From Ascarosepion bandense (taxonomy: Eukaryota > Mollusca > Cephalopoda > Sepiida > Sepiidae), in contig JBBBDQ010001156.1 of the NCBI GenBank assembly GCA_037127315.1, positions 1,459,001-1,523,000 of the forward strand: a stretch of 64,000 nucleotides of DNA, written 5' to 3'. Positions 41,048-52,880 of this stretch are shown here, one piece after another (within the stretch, counting starts at the first letter, position 1; every line of letters starts with the position of its first letter). Under the pieces are notes generated by a model. It was not told the origin of the DNA. It saw only the letters and a list, made by a program, of their open reading frames with translations, and made no database searches. Position numbers and translations under genes: made by a program.

Positions 41048-41881
41048 AGCATTATGGTCGTTATAAAATATAAATTAGGGGTGATATTTTTTTCGTTTAT
41101 TAAATATATAATTTTTATTTGATTTATACCGAAACCTCAAAAAATGAAAGTTAATTATAGGAGTTTTAAAAAAATAGCTTAATAAATATTAAATATTTCT
41201 GGGGACGTTTTTAACGTATATTATAAAGGGAGTATCTTTTGTTTATTTAATTTATTCTTATTTATTTTCAGTTGACAAAAGCATAGAAAAAGGGGAGATG
41301 CAGATATAAATTTATATATATCCGTATGTATATATGAATATGTATATATGCATATGCGTATATATATAAAATAATGATAAAAGAAAATTAAATAAATAAT
41401 AAATAGATAAATAAATAAATAACTGAGAAAAAGTGAAAAGTGGACCAGCTAGTTAAGTTCTAAGTATTTAAGTAGATATTTATTTCTATGCTTGCATGTG
41501 TTCATTAATTTACTTCTTTTGTTTAATAATTTAAAGGTAATTAAGACTTTTAAGATTTTTTAAAAGTTACATCGATTTCCTATTTCATCATAAGATTTGG
41601 TTTCCGCGATGATGTCTCAGGTAATAATTGGGTTTTGTTGCTGTTTTTTTTTATTGACAAAATAATTTGGTGAGGCCAGGATTATTCTTGTATTTATTAT
41701 TATTTAAAGTCAATTTATGGTTATAAAATCATTTTTACCATTAGTTTTCTGTTGAACCAAAATAAAATTTAACAGGCCTTCAGAACGAATGCTAGCTTTG
41801 TGAATTATACATTCGGTCATATATTGACTGTTAAGTGCACAGATTGTGTTTTTCGGCAGTTACTATAATTTCTAAGGTTAC

Positions 41882-42190
41882 TGTGCGTTGTGGTGCAATG
41901 GATATCGACTCGGAATGACAAATCGAGGAGCCGATTTCGAATTTCAGTTAAATTCCTTGCATTCACTTACGCAGAAATACCCTTAGGAAAGGTACTAATC
42001 CGTCTCTTCCCTCCAGTTACGAGTTAAGTAATAGGATAGATTGGGTTCTATAGCCTGGGCTGGCAACTCGTCTACCGCAGAAAGCAATGGCAACCTACTG
42101 CGGGATACACTTCTGCCCAGTCAGTCATGTCTCTTTCGAGACATGATCGCCCAAGCGTATATCACTTATGGCACTTAACTGACTGACTGA
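41882..42190 (+). repeat. S1 tRNA-derived SINE
   Basis: Full copy from GTGCGTTGTGGTGCAATGG to the CTGACTGACTGA tail. Confidence 0.87.
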
Positions 42191-42446
42191 ATATAATAGT
42201 TGGAATTATTATTAGGGCTTCTACTTGGCATAAAGTGGGGGATTGTTTTTTTATTTTTTATGAAGTAATAAGCTGATCCCCCATTAATTACTACTTATTA
42301 ATATAATGCATCTCTTTCTCTCTCTAGCTATAAGTCAAATTGATTAGATTTAATAGATTTGGTAGATTCATTGAATTATAATAGATTTACATCTATAATA
42401 GATCCAATATATTAATTGATTTACCTTTTATAACGATCTGAAACAA

Positions 42447-42552
42447 CTCTAGTACCAAAGAAATTCAAATGTAGAAACTGTCAATTCAAAACATGCACCT
42501 GATGACTGCGTAGTGCATGAAACTCCTAGTCGTGCGTTAGACGTGGGATTAT
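42447..42552 (+). repeat. Hammerhead-bearing terminal repeat (right)
   Basis: Partner of 40946-41047; followed directly by (TA)n at 42551-42577. Confidence 0.7.
42493..42537 (+). ncRNA. Hammerhead ribozyme, type I (Penelope-type)
   Basis: Stem I ATGCAC/GTGCGT (6 pairs); core CTGATGA; stem II TGC/GCA with loop GTAGT and a C-T mismatch at its base; GAA; stem III ACT-CCT-AGT; GTC cleavage triplet. All core bases are present. Confidence 0.75.
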
Positions 42553-42576
42553 ATATATATATATATATATATATAT

Positions 42577-42816
42577 AGGAAAAACTACTAAAACGTTGTA
42601 AGTTAAAAATATATTTTTTTAGAGTATTTATTTATTTCTATTATTATTATATATATATATATCTGATATTTCAGACCGGCCGCGGCCTTTCGTCAGAAAC
42701 AAACGATTTTGAAATTTAAACTGGCAGCGTCCCTCGCGAGAAGCATCCGTCACGCTTCTAGTTTAAATTTTAAAATCATTTGTTTCTAATGAAAGGCCGA
42801 GGCCGGTCTGAAATAT

Positions 42817-42847
<31 letters not shown>

Positions 42848-42913
42848 ATAGAAATAAATAAATACTGTCAAAAAATACATTTTTAACTTACAACGTTTTA
42901 GTAGTTTTTCCTA
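42577..42913. repeat. Large palindrome (about 160-bp arms)
   Basis: Arms 42577-42731 and 42756-42913 are inverted copies starting near GGAAAAACTACTAAAACG. Each includes (TA)n and a GGCCGCGGCC-like GC-rich core. The left arm, read on minus, has CTGACGA followed by GAAAT, possibly another degenerate hammerhead. Confidence 0.85.
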
Positions 42914-42947
42914 CACATATTAAGACAGTATACGTGGATTATCATTA

Positions 42948-42952
<5 letters not shown>

Positions 42953-42992
<40 letters not shown>
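42953..42992. repeat. (TA)n microsatellite
   Basis: Borders a Penelope-like fragment. Confidence 0.9.
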
Positions 42993-42993
<1 letters not shown>

Positions 42994-43019
42994 TTTTAAA
43001 TATAAGAGACAATGAATGT

Positions 43020-43170
43020 CTGTTATCATTAATCAGGATCCGTTCTAAACATGGTATTTTGGCTTTAATTTCAGGTGAAATAAAGACAAAAATTCCCAAA
43101 CATTTGGATAATTTTTTATTAAGTTCGTCCTAAGCTTTTGGCTCACATGAGTCATCTTTAGAGAGGTTAC
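43020..43170 (-). mobile_element. Penelope-like fragment related to the 20-kb palindrome
   Basis: Shares CTAAGCTTTTGGCTCACAT and GATCCGTTC-type landmarks, in order, with 19960-20090 on the same strand. Diverged, no open frame. Confidence 0.6.
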
Positions 43171-43524
43171 AGGGACGATTTTATCTTGAGTTGACAAAAC
43201 TTTGCTAAGCAACGATAACAGTTACCAAAAAAAGCAAACACAGTTCATAAATTTGTAATTCGGTTCTATGACGTCACACCGCGTGAGAGCTAGAAATAAT
43301 AGTAGAACCATATATTTAAATGCAATGTAATGTGACCAGATTTAAACGTGATTTTATTAAGTGTGTATTGTTTGGATTTAATGTAGATGGCCTCCAATAT
43401 CTGAAGGTTCTTTTTACTGTGTGTATGAGTGAGGATTATTGTATTGCTGAGTGTTGACTTGACTAAAAGCTGTCTGATATTACCTACATTGGCTATGTTT
43501 ATATATATATATATATATATATTA

Positions 43525-43592
43525 TTGTCATCCGCAGACAGATCTGTTTCGCTGTATCACAGCTCATCAGTACGGTTAGACTCCGATATCTT
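43525..43592 (-). repeat. S2 repeat, 3' terminal piece
   Basis: Only the hammerhead and its flanks remain, next to (TA)n at 43501-43520. Confidence 0.8.
43532..43575 (-). ncRNA. Hammerhead ribozyme, type I (S2 consensus)
   Basis: Stem I CCGTA/TGCGG, core CTGATGA, stem II GCTGT-GAT-ACAGC, GAAAC, stem III ACAG/CTGT, GTC. No deviation from the family consensus. Confidence 0.87.
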
Positions 43593-43599
43593 TAAATAC

Positions 43600-44310
43600 C
43601 AGGAACAATATTGTGGAAAAATATATGAGAACTTAAAAAAACTTCCTTGTGACACTTTTTTTTTTTTTGGTTTACGACTTTATCGGACGAAGTTTTTGTG
43701 TTGGCGTGACTAAGCATGCGCATGAACCTGGGATTCTGGGATTTTTCTACTACATAACATCTAAAATAAAAAAAGAATTATTCAATACTAAATGAAACAA
43801 TAAGGTGGAATTTACTCGATCACCTGTCACAAGAAAAAAACAAAAAAAACGAGAAGAATGCAAATAAAAGATTATATGAATACAAAAAAAATCATTTTAT
43901 AAAACAATATATCAAATAGGTTGTTTACTCACCATAAAGATAATGACATCAGTTTTTATATAAAAATGTAACTCTGATCAAAGAAAGAAAAAAGCATTCA
44001 TTCCGACGAAAGTGTTTTAGAGATTGCCTAGATCATTAAATTTGTGCCCTGGCTCTGACAACATTTCACCATTCCTGGAAGAACTTCTATTCTGACATTG
44101 TGGACAAAAATGACGCAAGGAAAAGAATCTAAATGTAACAGGATATATTTTTAAAGATTAAACCAAATTAAAATTTCCAGGATTTCTCTTTCCTGCTCAT
44201 CTGTTACTCGCACCAACATAACTTATTTGGACGATTTCCAAAATTACTAAACGTGTCACATGAAAGATTTTACACTCTTTTATATATACATTGCGTGTTA
44301 GTCATGCATA
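43600..44310. other. AT-rich, no recognisable gene
   Basis: No long frame or matched repeat. Confidence 0.5.
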
Positions 44311-44312
44311 GG

Positions 44313-44392
<80 letters not shown>
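44313..44392. repeat. (CA)n(TA)n microsatellite
   Basis: CA units about 44313-44359, then TA. Confidence 0.92.
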
Positions 44393-44395
<3 letters not shown>

Positions 44396-44429
44396 AAAAA
44401 TTCTTAATTTAATGTTTGTTTAATTTGCC

Positions 44430-44610
44430 CCAAGAAGTGAAAATATCATAAATTGCCCTCACGAAACATCGAAGTCACCATGAACCTGCTCAGTTAAAGT
44501 GCCAAATTCTTTGCATTAAACTTATCAAGGGTCGATCACCACTCCGTTATCGAAAAACCTTACGATAAAAAAATCTCGTTTATCTGTAAATCTACTGAAA
44601 AATTAAAAAT
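44430..44610 (+). repeat. Dispersed repeat R3, copy 3
   Basis: Shares CACGAAAC, ACCATGAACCTGCTCAGTTA and TTACGATAAAAAAA with 5380-5510. Confidence 0.65.
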
Positions 44611-44639
44611 GCAGGCGCTAAACATTATCACAAGTCAAC

Positions 44640-44642
<3 letters not shown>

Positions 44643-44678
<36 letters not shown>
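44643..44678. repeat. (TA)n microsatellite
   Basis: Next to a sequence whose complement contains CTGAAGACGC...GCGAAAC, which does not fold as a hammerhead. Confidence 0.9.
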
Positions 44679-44681
<3 letters not shown>

Positions 44682-45112
44682 TGTAACAAGTTAGAAAAAA
44701 GTTTTAATTACAAGGTAGTTTCGCTTTCAGGCATTAGCGTCTTCAGGTCAGAATATAAGAGGAACTGTGTTATTATTATTGAAGCCATTAATGTCTGTTT
44801 GCTATAATTATTACTGATCTACGTCGACTGATAGCATATAAGCTCATGTATGCGTGTTCGCTCACGTGTGTGTTTGCATTTGCATCCGTGCGTGCGTGTA
44901 TGTGTGAGTGGGTCGGTGTGTATACCTATGCATGAAGAGGTGTACGATATAGAATCATGAGATCCGGAGCCTCAATTTCTAGATTTGAAATTTTCTCTGT
45001 ATTATATTTCATTTACGTGATTAATAATCAGTGCTAAATTAAAAACATTGACAAAGAAAATGAAAACATTATGTCTAGAAATATATATTTGTTGCTTGAA
45101 CTATATGATTCA

Positions 45113-45865
45113 CCAACCTGGTATATACGGTCTATTGGTAAACATGCTGAAAAAATAGTTGATCTCTTGTACTGCTCTCGTAGGTAGACTTCTTCTGACA
45201 TACTTTATTGTTACAATGATCCAAGTAGACCAAACCTTAAATCCCACGTTCGGGCCTAGGTATTGGTCTCATTAACAGGGTTATGAAGGTGTCGATTGAT
45301 GGTGCTTTGTGAAGGACCATGTTCTGTCAACAATATACGAGTACCTGTACTTAGCTGCCGTTCCACCATTTCATGCATGGCCTCTTCTTCCACAACAAAA
45401 AGTCTGCTTCATCTTTGTTTTCATCGAGACTGGTGTCATCTTCCTTGAAACTTCTGAACCATTTTTATGCCACATGTTCTTTGACAGTTCCTGGGCTTTT
45501 CACCTAGTGAATTTCATTTTTGCTTCCTGTGCCCTCAGTATATTTTTTCACAAATACCATAAAATGCGTTTAATTGCAATTTTTAACACTCATTATCAAA
45601 ACCGAAAGATAATGAACAAACAGTTAATGCTTATATGGTATATATAAAGATTAAACAATTCAGTAACGATTGGAAAACAAGTTGTATCAAACTATTTGTA
45701 TAACATCAGTGCAAATCCGAAAAAAAAGTTTGACTCAGCCTGGTATATACGGTCCATTAGTAAAAACGGTAGAAAAATGGTTGACCCCCTTCTAATGTTT
45801 CTGAGTGTTTTTGACTCTTTCTGTCATGCTTTATCGCTACAATGGTCAGATTAGACTAAAAAGAA
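45113..45865. repeat. Direct-repeat pair around an unrecognised interior
   Basis: About 130 bp at 45113-45240 recurs at 45735-45865 in the same orientation (CCTGGTATATACGGTC, then GACTTCTTCTGACAT-like). The interior minus strand can be read as a short HTH-like stretch (SQSTINRHLH), which might be a transposase remnant. The 112-codon plus frame at 45309-45647 has no known domain. Confidence 0.5.
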
Positions 45866-46157
45866 AATATTGATGTCTTATCTGTGATGGAGCTGTTCAT
45901 TCATTGTCATTATTAACTAAGTTTGTCATACAGCCACTATTATGTGTTTTGTAGTAAAAATCTCTCTTCCTCTTAGTTATCAATCTCCATTTTATAATTT
46001 TCTCATTTTTTATCATATAGTTTGGCACAAGACCACGTGTATTTTGCTTCCAGTGATCATTAAACTAATTACTCAGGTATAATGGTCAACCGGACTAACT
46101 AGTTAACCATTACTGCACGTGGAGTCAGCGCGCTTTTCTTTACTGTTTCATTTTTAG

Positions 46158-46520
46158 GCTTACGGCCTTATAAATTTGAAACAACGGTTCTCTTATGATC
46201 ACCGAAGTTAAGCAACATCGAGACTGTTCAGTAGCTTGGTGGTTAACCACATTGTATGTGCGGTTAGTGAACTTAATAATTGTTTGAAACTGGAAATCAG
46301 TGGATTTTGTTCTCATTCGAGTCGGGTTCGTTATATTCAGTTACGTCCAAATACCTTTGAGAATTCACCTCTTGTATCTCCAGCTAAGGGTTAATTAGTT
46401 GGACATGTATGAGTAAATCTATATTACTGCTCCTAAAATTCTTACAATCTAAACAGATATTTTCTGTCTTTAAATAACCTAAAAAGACTTGATAAGCTTT
46501 GGAAAACAAATCAACCAATC
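46158..46520 (+). repeat. 5S rRNA-derived SINE (SINE3-like), copy 2
   Basis: GCTTACGGCC start, GGTTCTC...GATCACCGAAGTTAAGCAAC (A-box region) and TTGGTGGTTAACC-like C-box are 5S rRNA features. The body (CAAATACCTTTGA, CTCCAGCTAAGGGTTAAT) resembles the S1 body. Tail AATCAACCAATC. Confidence 0.85.
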
Positions 46521-46667
46521 AATTTTTCAATTTTGATTTAAATTGCACTGAATTGATAATTAAATATGTTATACCATCTGATTGTTTGAACCTTAAATTC
46601 CCTGATATATATTACTTTGTATGCCTTGCAACCCATTCCTTCATCCGAGGGCACATCAAAATGATAA

Positions 46668-46790
46668 AATGGTCAGTAAGATTGTCTTGCTAGAAGCATT
46701 AATAGTGATAAATCCTCACCGGGTGCCCCATATGTTCAGCCTTGTGCCACATCTAAATTGCGCTTAGAAAACCACCATTCCTCCATACCG
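46668..46790 (+). repeat. S4 tRNA-derived SINE fragment
   Basis: Shares CCTCACCGGGTGCCCC, TTGTGCCACATCTA and GCGCTTAGAAAA with 63545-63690. The A box is eroded. Confidence 0.65.
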
Positions 46791-46799
46791 AATTGCCGC

Positions 46800-47330
46800 C
46801 ATTTAACTTTTGGTACTTGTTATTTTCATTGAGCTTTTAAATACTCCAAGTTGACAATTCATGACGTCACACAAGCTGATAGGTTGGAACTTAAATTCTT
46901 TTAACAGACATCATCTGTAATTTTCTAAATACTCGAAATCTAAGATGCAAGTTTTCATTCTATAGGATTGACTGCCCTGTCTAGGCTGCGTTGTTCAGTC
47001 CATAGCGATATCCATTTTTTTATTTATCCTTTTCTCTAATCCAGCGATGCAAACATCCAAGAATCAACATCAACTTCTGACTAGAGTGACAATGACACTC
47101 TTGGTGCTGATTTTTGCATTTCTGTATAACTCTTTGGAGAGTGTGAAATTAATCATTTAAAAAAACGCGAAAAAATAGAGGAAAAGCCAATGGGGACATT
47201 ATTTGGAGAACACTCTTCAGAAATTGTAAATGAGAAAGTTAGACAAAATCTAGCAAACAGTATTATTGAAAACAGATCGAATGCTAAGAACAATTTGGGT
47301 GTATTGCAACGACTCTTTTTCAGTTAATCG
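46800..47330. other. No recognisable feature
   Basis: No long frame; not matched in the window. Confidence 0.5.
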
Positions 47331-47331
47331 A

Positions 47332-47615
47332 CTTCGTGTTGCAATGGATATCGACTCAAAACGACAAATCGGGGAGCCGAGTTCGAATTCCAGTTGAATT
47401 CCTTGCATTTACTTACGCACAAATACCCTTGGGAAAGGTATTAATCCGTCTCTTGCCTCCAGTTATGGGTTAAATAATAGAAAAGATTGGGTTCTATAGC
47501 CTTGCTTGGCAACCAGTCTACCACAGAAAGCAATGGCAACCTACTGCGGGATAATCTTGTGCCCAGTCAGTCATGTCTCTTTCGTGTATCACGTATGGCA
47601 TTTAACTGACTGACT
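47332..47615 (+). repeat. S1 tRNA-derived SINE
   Basis: Nearly full; a short deletion in the CATGTCTCTTTC...GTGTATC region near the end. Confidence 0.85.
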
Positions 47616-47869
47616 ATATTACACTGCACTCTTTTCGTTGTTTTTAACAAACATTACTTGTTTTTTTAATATTTTACTACTATAAATTTCGATTTTATTT
47701 AATTCAGAATAATTTGGCCATATTTATTAAAACAAAATCGTAAAAGAATAGTGACAAAAAGAAAATGGCATAATAAATTCGCTGACATAAGATATAGCAT
47801 AAAACAAAAGAGGTGAAAAATCACCATCTTTTCAATGAAACGCATTTATACCAATCATTTGTTCATAGT

Positions 47870-48600
47870 CGTTTAAGCCCAGTTAAACCAATACTGTCAC
47901 CGGTGCGCCGGGGGTTAATGAGAGGAGAGCAAATAACAAGTACAGGGGGTGTCAGAGAAAGATTAAGAAAAAGACTGGAATCAAGGACATAAAAGATGTG
48001 TTATATATTCTGTTGATCAACAGAATATAATTGACCTTAAATAAATATTATTTCTGTCAAAGGCGAAAAAGAAAACATGATGATTTCAATCGAAACTGAA
48101 ATACAAAAAATAAAAAGTGCATTGTATTAAAAGCAGCAGAATATAATTTACATTAACTTATTTCGGCCATTGAAACAATGAGGAAAGGACATTTTTTGAA
48201 ATAAGCCAACAAAAATAGTGTTTTAGTGTCAGATACAATGACAAATAAAAAGGTGTTGCATCGGCGTGTAAAATTTGGTAAATGATTAAACAATGAAAGA
48301 CAAGAATGTGATGACGTCAAAATGCAACTGACGTTGCACTTAAACTCTTGGAGATTGTAGCTATCAGGAATGCGAGTATATGGAAGTTCCACAGGCAAGA
48401 AATGCCAAAAAAAAAATGACATTGTTGGGGTAGAAGTTGAAGTTCTATTTCACTGTTTTGATTCTAAATTCGTGTAGACGGATCAAAAGGGAAATAATTT
48501 TGTCCGTATTGATAATATCCTCGAAATCTTTGCCAGAAATCGGTAAGAGACAGGAGAGAGTTCTGGGGCACATTTCTTTATAACGATGCCCGGAATCCCG
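47870..48600 (-). pseudogene. Jockey/CR1-like LINE, 3' end and C-terminal fragment
   Basis: The minus frame within 48422-48153 has WHFLPVELPYTRIPDSYNLQ and then EFKCNVS. Upstream ORF2-like sequence may extend to about 49620 but is too eroded to prove. Confidence 0.65.
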
Positions 48601-49720
48601 TTACCTCCCTGTAACGCACTGCATTAACCATGTTATTATGCAACTGTTGATCATAGAATCCATTCTAGTCGCTACACAAGAGTTAGGGCTCCTAACTACC
48701 AGTCGAAAGCAGCAACCACAAACCGAAAAAGCCAGTAAGCCAGTATGAAGAATCTTTGCTACCGTACACATACACTACAGAAATTTCGCAAGAGCAACAC
48801 TATTAAGGCATGAGGAGAGGAAAAGAACTCCTTCCTAAACAAGAGACTAGGGAGGAGCCTCTACTCCTTTTCAAGAGAAGAGGGAGTAGTATCAACCAGG
48901 CGAGAGGAGGGTTTATCTATTCCAATTGAAAAAAAAATTGCTTAATTAACATCAGAAGTCCGTTATTTATTCATTAGAGGATAAAAATCGGCAGAGAAGT
49001 ACCTCTGAGGAAAGAAAAAAAACAAATAAAGCAGGTGATCAATATATCAACCTGGCTAACGTGGGAGCGGTCCGTCGGCAAACATTAGGTGGGGATAATA
49101 GAAACATTAAGTCCTTACAGACAAGTGACTTCCATGAAGATTTGCATCCATGTGTGGACAGACATCCAATTAAAATTTTTAAAAAAAAGCAAAAAATACA
49201 AACTGAGAAATGACAATACTTGCGGAAAATCAAATATAAAAAAGACAGTGATTAAGAAGTTGTTGGTGACAGGGAAGCAAAAACCGAATGATGACTCACC
49301 AAAAATCGTGAAGGGAGAGAAATGAATCTATTATAAAAAAAAAAACTTACGATTAAATCTAGCTTCGTAAACAGTAAAACGATGAAACGTAATTACCAAT
49401 ATAGTAATCAGCTTAAATTATTTGGTAGAGAAGAGGTTCTTATAACAATTGCAATGAGCATATTTATGGAAAAATAGAGAAACCACATTATAGCGGTGGG
49501 AAGTGGCTTAACACGATAAAATTACAAACTTTTCTTTGTATTTTGTCGCGAATATTAAGATTTGTAGCAGGAGAACTAGAATATTAGGAATTTTTAATGA
49601 ATCATAGAATGGCAGTTTAATTTTTTCACAAATGTGTTATGAATTGTTAGTATTTTAAAACATTTCGTAGACGGTCGGTACTCTGGTACGATGATACAAT
49701 GTTCTTGCTATATTCACGAA
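48600..49720. other. Unclassified, possibly eroded LINE ORF2
   Basis: No open frame beyond about 80 codons; weak resemblance near 49440-49620 to the region upstream of LINE 3' ends. Confidence 0.35.
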
Positions 49721-49724
49721 AAAT

Positions 49725-50400
49725 CTAAAACAGACATCACAAGTGAACTTCACTCAAGTAAAGCCTACCACAGACATCACAGAGAAGATATAATGAAGCA
49801 AAGCCTACCACAGACATCACAGGTAATCTTTACTGAAGCAAAGCCTATCACAGACATCACAAGTCAGCTTCAGTCAAGCAAAGCCTACCATAGACATCAC
49901 AAGTAAGCTTTACTGAAGCAAAGCTGAAGCAAAGCCTACGACAGACATCACAGGTAAGCTTTACTGAAGGCAAGCCAGCCTATCACAGACATCACAAGTG
50001 AGATTCACTCAAGCAGGGCCCACCACAGACATCACAGGTAAGCTTTACTGAAGCAAAGCTTACCACAAACATCACAAATGAGCTTCACCCAAGCAAAGCC
50101 TACCACATACATCAAAGGTAAGTTTTATCTAACAAAACCTACTACAGACATCACAAATAAGCTTCACCCAAGCAAAGCCAACCATAGACATCACAGGAGA
50201 ATTTCACTCGTGCAACGCTTACCACAGACGCATCGCAGGTGAAGTTTACTTAAGCAAAGCATACCACATATATCACAGATGTGATTTACTCAAGCAAAGG
50301 CTATGACATATAACAAGTAATCTTTACTCAAGCCAAGCTTACCACAGACATCACAGGTGAGCTTAACTCAAGGAAAACCTACCACAGGTATTACAGGTGT
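49725..50400 (+). repeat. 40-bp minisatellite, about 17 units
   Basis: Unit marked by AAAGCCTACCACAGACATCA followed by CAGGTAAGCTTTACTGAAGC-like sequence. Units diverge most in the second half of the array. The embedded GGTAAG looks like a splice donor but recurs only as part of the unit. Confidence 0.92.
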
Positions 50401-50409
50401 GACCATGAC

Positions 50410-51180
50410 TCTCACCTGTATGGTCTGCAGATTCCACATTGTAACTTTGTTGGATACTTGTATCTATCTTAATTTTTTGGGGTGCGGGCTACTCCAGAAC
50501 TCCTAGAATCTTCCTTTCAAGAAACATCTTCTGCCAGGTACCATAGTCATTTGCATGAAACATCCAATCATGTGTGCTGACGCATGCATAGATGATATCT
50601 CTGTCGATAAATATATACACGCATACATTAGAATAAAAATAATAGATAAACTCACGTCTCCTGAACTTAGGGGAAAATTCGAAAACGAACAAGCCCAAAA
50701 AATAGAAAGTATTTCCCATGCATGTCAATAACAAAAGTCATGACATATTACGAGCAGAAATAAGACAAAGCATATAATCGGGGGGATTAATAAAAAAAAG
50801 AGATATAATGAAGAGAGACTTTCATTAAAAAAGATTAATACAGACTAATTAAATTCCTAATTAAATGATGATAATATGTAATTAATAACTTACGCGATTC
50901 AATATCCTCTCGTTATTTTCTTTTGTCTTACAGATTGATTTCCTTTCTTGACGTCGAAAAAAATTACATGTGTATGTATAGAGAGAAAGTTAGATAATTT
51001 CATATATATATATATCGAGAGAAAGAGAGAGAGAAGAAAAGGGAAAAGAACAGATAGATGAAGAGCGTAAATGAGAAAATCGTGATGACTCGAAGACGTT
51101 ATTGTAATATGGATGGTTGAATTTTTTTTTCGTTGTTTCCATTGTGAACGTAACATTCCTTGGCAAGAATCCGCCTTCCT
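50410..51180. other. No recognisable gene
   Basis: AT-rich; short frames without known domains. Confidence 0.5.
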
Positions 51181-51200
51181 CTATATAACTACTTTCAAGA

Positions 51201-51205
<5 letters not shown>

Positions 51206-51284
<79 letters not shown>
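51206..51284. repeat. (TA)n(TG)n microsatellite
   Basis: TA to about 51237, then TG. Confidence 0.92.
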
Positions 51285-51286
<2 letters not shown>

Positions 51287-51689
51287 GAAATGAAAGTCTA
51301 TATTAAATGATACTGAATTTATATGCGCATGTATTATTTTTAAATTACGTTTATGCTACGCATGGCAATACAGGGCTTATTCAAATATTGTAAATCCTAT
51401 ATATCTTGCTATTTTATTTAAATAAGATGATACAAATATTGCTTTAACGAAGAAGAAACATCTATTTTTAAAACAAGATACAATTTTCTGATAATGATAA
51501 CAATAATTTAATAATGATAACAATAATAAAGATGTTCGCTCAGCCATCGTGTTCAAAGGCCACAAAAATAGGATTTTGTCTTTGATATGGAAGTCTCTAA
51601 TTAATTCTAATGCATAAAACATAAAACGGTATCAAAATACAAGAGAAAATCACAAAAATGTGTCACATGATAACATCCATAATTCCAGC

Positions 51690-51870
51690 TGGGATAGATT
51701 AGAAAAAATTCCGACAGACTCTTTCAAGGGATTCCTGATAGTCCATGCTGTAAATAAATCACTATCACCTATTACAACTGAGAAGTGAGATCGATTCTCA
51801 CTGGGAACCCCATACTTTCGGACTTGCGCCACATATAAGGGGCGCTTAGAAAATTACTATCAGTAAAGAA
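51690..51870 (+). repeat. S4 tRNA-derived SINE
   Basis: B-box-like GAGATCGATTCTCACTGGGA, then CTTGCGCCACATATA and GCGCTTAGAAAAT. Confidence 0.65.
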
Positions 51871-51939
51871 ATAGAAAAATGAACCTTACAAGAACGGCTT
51901 CCACCATACGAAGAGCTTTATCTATGTAAAATATGCGGT

Positions 51940-52170
51940 GTAGATATAGAAGAATACAAAGGACTATCCTGTCCATACTGTGGTAGGATAACTCTCTAAG
52001 TGTGCTTTAAATATATATGTATATAAAAACATATAGAGCAAATATAAGAAAAACTTAAGGCAGACACGCTATTTCATGATTTGTGTAAAATCTTCTGTAC
52101 AATAAAGACGGAAGCTGATGATAGTTCGCCTGAAAATAGGCCCACACTTCGATTTACCATGAAATCAGTT
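51940..52170 (+). repeat. Hammerhead-associated repeat, second copy
   Basis: Matches 10060-10240 and 10440-10540, with the same GTGGTAGGATAACTC and CATATAGAGCAAATATAAGA landmarks. Confidence 0.75.
52110..52151 (+). ncRNA. Hammerhead ribozyme-like motif
   Basis: GGAAG CTGATGA, TAGTTCGCCT, GAAAA, then CACTTCG. Stem I is one pair shorter than at 10480-10520 and stem III is poor. Confidence 0.45.
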
Positions 52171-52365
52171 ATGGGTTAAACAACTGAGATTTGTTGTTCA
52201 CGCGATCTCTTGCGGACTTCTGCACCGATTGTTTGTTATCAGCAGTTCCAAAAAGTGTGGATAGTGCTACACAAGCCTTCACCACTTTAAACAATTCTTT
52301 GTGTGGTAGTGTAACTGAAATCGACGGGAGAGTCCACTATATATCTATATCTATATATATATATT

Positions 52366-52880
52366 AACAGGCGCATGACCGACTAGTTAGAACGTTCGCT
52401 TTCTGACCATGAAGCCCAGATTTAAATCTCACTATGGTCGATTTGTCAAGACAGTGACATCTTGATGCTATCGGTCTGGAGGGTATGATTTTTCCATAAA
52501 CTTTGGAAATGGACATGTCTGCTCAGTTTCGAATCCTCACGTAACAAAACAAGTTGAAAAGAAATTAATTAATATTATCGATTTTCTGCACTACTGTAAG
52601 AACTGCAATCTTGAAACTTCTGAATATCGTTTCTTGTGTCTTTGTCTATGAGTGTACCAAATTTGATTAAAATCGGACCAGTCCTTCTATAACCCGATTT
52701 TTTCGATTATCGATTTTCGATATTTATCGGGGGTACCTCGACAAAAACCTAGCTAAGAACACTCGCAGACGCTTATAGTACAACTGTGTAAATTTTCAAG
52801 AAAATCGGTTCAGCTGTTTTGGAGTCTATAGGTAACACACACACACACACACAGACAAAGTTCCATTTATAAATAAGTTT
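52366..52880 (+). repeat. tRNA-headed SINE with RTE-like tail
   Basis: The head has CGCATGACCGACTAGTTAGA (A-box) and CAGATTTAAATCTC (B-box). The 3' part contains AAAATCGGTTCAGCTGTTTT, a sequence common in RTE-type 3' UTRs, and ends in (CA)n at 52834-52853. Sharing a LINE tail suggests mobilisation by an RTE element. Confidence 0.6.

Noticed and set aside
44700..44760. Hammerhead candidate (CTGAAGACGC...GCGAAAC, minus)
   Set aside because: Stem II does not pair at its base and stem I does not form; only the consensus words are present.
45309..45647. 112-codon plus frame as a possible host gene
   Set aside because: No recognisable domain; lies between direct repeats, and the opposite strand looks more like a transposase remnant.
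49725..50400. CRISPR-like array
   Set aside because: Units are contiguous 40-bp tandem repeats without unique spacers, in a eukaryotic setting.
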